From an uncultured Coprococcus sp. (GTDB lineage Bacteria > Bacillota > Clostridia > Lachnospirales > Lachnospiraceae): a stretch of 6,551 nucleotides of DNA. The position numbers and the translations under genes were made by a program. Position 1 is the first letter of the stretch; each line of letters begins with the position of its first letter. Under the pieces are notes generated by a model, which saw only the letters and a program-made list of their open reading frames with translations, was not told the origin of the DNA and ran no database searches. Below, piece after piece: positions 6,104-6,551 of the stretch. Location: assembly GCA_900548315.1 (NCBI GenBank), contig URJU01000130.1:1-6551 (forward strand), in the 5' to 3' direction.

Positions 6104-6160
6104 ATGATAAAAGTGGACGCAGCACCAGGGTGCCATGATGCGTCTGCCCAAAGCAGATAA
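6104..6160 (+). CDS. Possible 18-codon leader peptide upstream of purM
   Basis: ATG 6104 opens a short frame reading MIKVDAAPGCHDASAQSR and ending with TAA at 6158-6160, one base before the purM Shine-Dalgarno AGGAGG (6162). A weak purine-rich site, GGGAG at 6088-6092, precedes it by 11 bases and lies partly inside the ATGGGA/TCCCAT hairpin. The peptide shows no run of a single amino acid that would suggest classical attenuation. The stop position would allow translational coupling to purM. A frame this short can easily occur by chance, so this is a candidate only. Confidence 0.25.
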   Translation: MIKVDAAPGCHDASAQSR

Positions 6161-6161
6161 C

Positions 6162-6167
6162 AGGAGG
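6162..6167 (+). promoter_or_regulatory. Shine-Dalgarno deciding the TTG start of purM
   Basis: A perfect AGGAGG lies 8 bases upstream of TTG 6176. Together with the standard PurM N-terminus (DYKNAGVDIEAG) beginning right after it, this establishes a TTG start. Confidence 0.88.
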
Positions 6168-6175
6168 ATAAGAAA

Positions 6176-6510
6176 TTGGATTACAAGAATGCCGGAGTAG
6201 ATATTGAAGCTGGATATAAGTCCGTGGAGCTTATGAAGGAACACATCAAGACAACCATGAGACCTGAGGTGCTTGGCGGAATCGGTGGATTCGCAGGTGC
6301 GTTTAGCCTTGCTAAGATCAAGGACATGGAAGAGCCTATACTTCTGTCTGGAACAGATGGATGCGGAACAAAGGTTCAGCTGGCTTATATTATGGATAAG
6401 CATGATACGATCGGAATCGATGCAGTAGCAATGTGTGTAAATGATATCGCATGTTCTGGTGGAGAACCACTTTTCTTCCTCGATTATATAGCATGTGGTA
6501 AGAATTATCC
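6176..6510 (+). CDS. purM: PurM, phosphoribosylformylglycinamidine cyclo-ligase (3'-truncated)
   Basis: The first 111 residues of AIR synthetase, which uses ATP to close the imidazole ring, converting formylglycinamidine ribonucleotide (FGAM) to aminoimidazole ribonucleotide (AIR) in cytoplasmic de novo purine synthesis. Diagnostic stretches are DYKNAGVDIEAG at the start, GGIGGFAGAF (34-43), SGTDGCGTK (58-66, nucleotide-binding segment with conserved Asp and Lys), AVAMCVNDI (83-91) and GGEPLFFLDYIACGKN (95-110). The usual length is about 340 residues, so roughly two thirds is missing; the frame runs into adapter at 6511 and must be read as cut by the window, not as a pseudogene. The start is TTG 6176 with an ideal AGGAGG 8 bases upstream. 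It has its own promoter and a ~100-base leader, and is divergent from the sensor-cyclase gene; other pur genes may follow downstream. Confidence 0.96.
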
Positions 6511-6551
6511 CTGTCTCTTATACACATCTGACGCTGCCGACGATAAGGCTC
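6511..6551 (-). other. Nextera/Tn5 adapter plus index (artefact) at the 3' end
   Basis: CTGTCTCTTATACACATCT at 6511-6529 is the reverse complement of the Tn5 mosaic end and GACGCTGCCGACGA at 6530-6543 completes the reversed read-1 adapter. The last eight bases, TAAGGCTC, are the place of the i5 index; reversed they read GAGCCTTA, which I recall as Nextera XT index S521, and whose end matches CCTTA at position 1. It is not genomic sequence. Confidence 0.98.

Larger units (their letters stand above)
6076..6175 (+). promoter_or_regulatory. Structured 5' leader of purM
   Basis: The predicted leader folds into three local stems. The first is ATGGGA/TCCCAT (6086-6091 with 6098-6103) closing a six-base loop. 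The second is a 9-pair stem with two wobbles (6113-6121 with 6139-6147) capped by GCAC/GTGC (6122-6125 with 6130-6133) and carrying a five-base bulge. The third, TCTGC/GCAGA (6143-6147 with 6153-6157), competes with the base of the second. No U-tract follows, so it is not an intrinsic terminator; control, if any, would be on translation or RNA stability. It does not match the purine, ZTP (pfl) or PRPP riboswitch consensus as I recall them. Confidence 0.45.

Noticed and set aside
6056..6403. A 115-codon open frame on the minus strand over the purM start.
   Set aside because: It is antisense to a well-supported purM start, promoter and leader, and its translation resembles no protein family.
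39..6510. Mobile element, phage, defence system, CRISPR array, tRNA or rRNA.
   Set aside because: No transposase, integrase, terminal repeats of an element, spaced direct repeats or RNA gene signatures were seen; the gene content is mostly housekeeping and signalling.

Overview
The window looks like one chromosomal fragment from a Gram-positive, moderately AT-rich Clostridia member, most likely a gut Lachnospiraceae (Roseburia/Agathobacter/Coprococcus-like). This placement is inference from strong AGGAGG-type ribosome binding sites, TTG starts, sigma-A-type promoters, a VanZ-like protein, a ~700-residue M29 aminopeptidase and a cytoplasmic LacI-type-sensor/GGDEF protein. Both ends are not biological: positions 1-38 and 6511-6551 are Nextera (Tn5) library adapter plus index. 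Native DNA therefore runs from about 39 to 6510, and both terminal genes are cut by the adapter junctions.

Layout. Left arm, plus strand: the 3' part of coaBC (coenzyme A synthesis), a VanZ-like membrane protein starting with TTG, a 104-residue three-helix membrane protein that overlaps it by 14 bases, and a 701-residue M29-type metallo-aminopeptidase with about 265 extra N-terminal residues. Gaps are 20, -14 and 28 bases, so these four probably form one operon or the end of one. It ends in a large composite hairpin with A and T tracts on either side, which can terminate transcription from both directions.

Centre, minus strand: a convergent 769-residue protein combining a LacI/GalR-type ligand-binding domain (without the DNA-binding domain), a helical linker, a possible GAF-like domain, a coiled coil and an intact GGDEF diguanylate cyclase domain. 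It is probably a cytoplasmic one-protein switch that turns a small-molecule signal into c-di-GMP.

Right arm: a 304-base divergent intergenic region with two good sigma-A-type promoters back to back. A tandem 15-base repeat sits between their -35 boxes, an inverted repeat brackets the -10 box of the cyclase promoter, and a ~100-base structured leader precedes purM. The leader holds a possible 18-codon ORF that stops one base before the purM Shine-Dalgarno. purM (TTG start) is cut after 111 codons.

No tRNA, rRNA, CRISPR array, insertion sequence or phage gene is visible. The points most worth attention are the LacI-sensor/cyclase fusion with a degenerate inhibition site, the N-terminal extension on the aminopeptidase, and the shared regulatory region and leader of purM.
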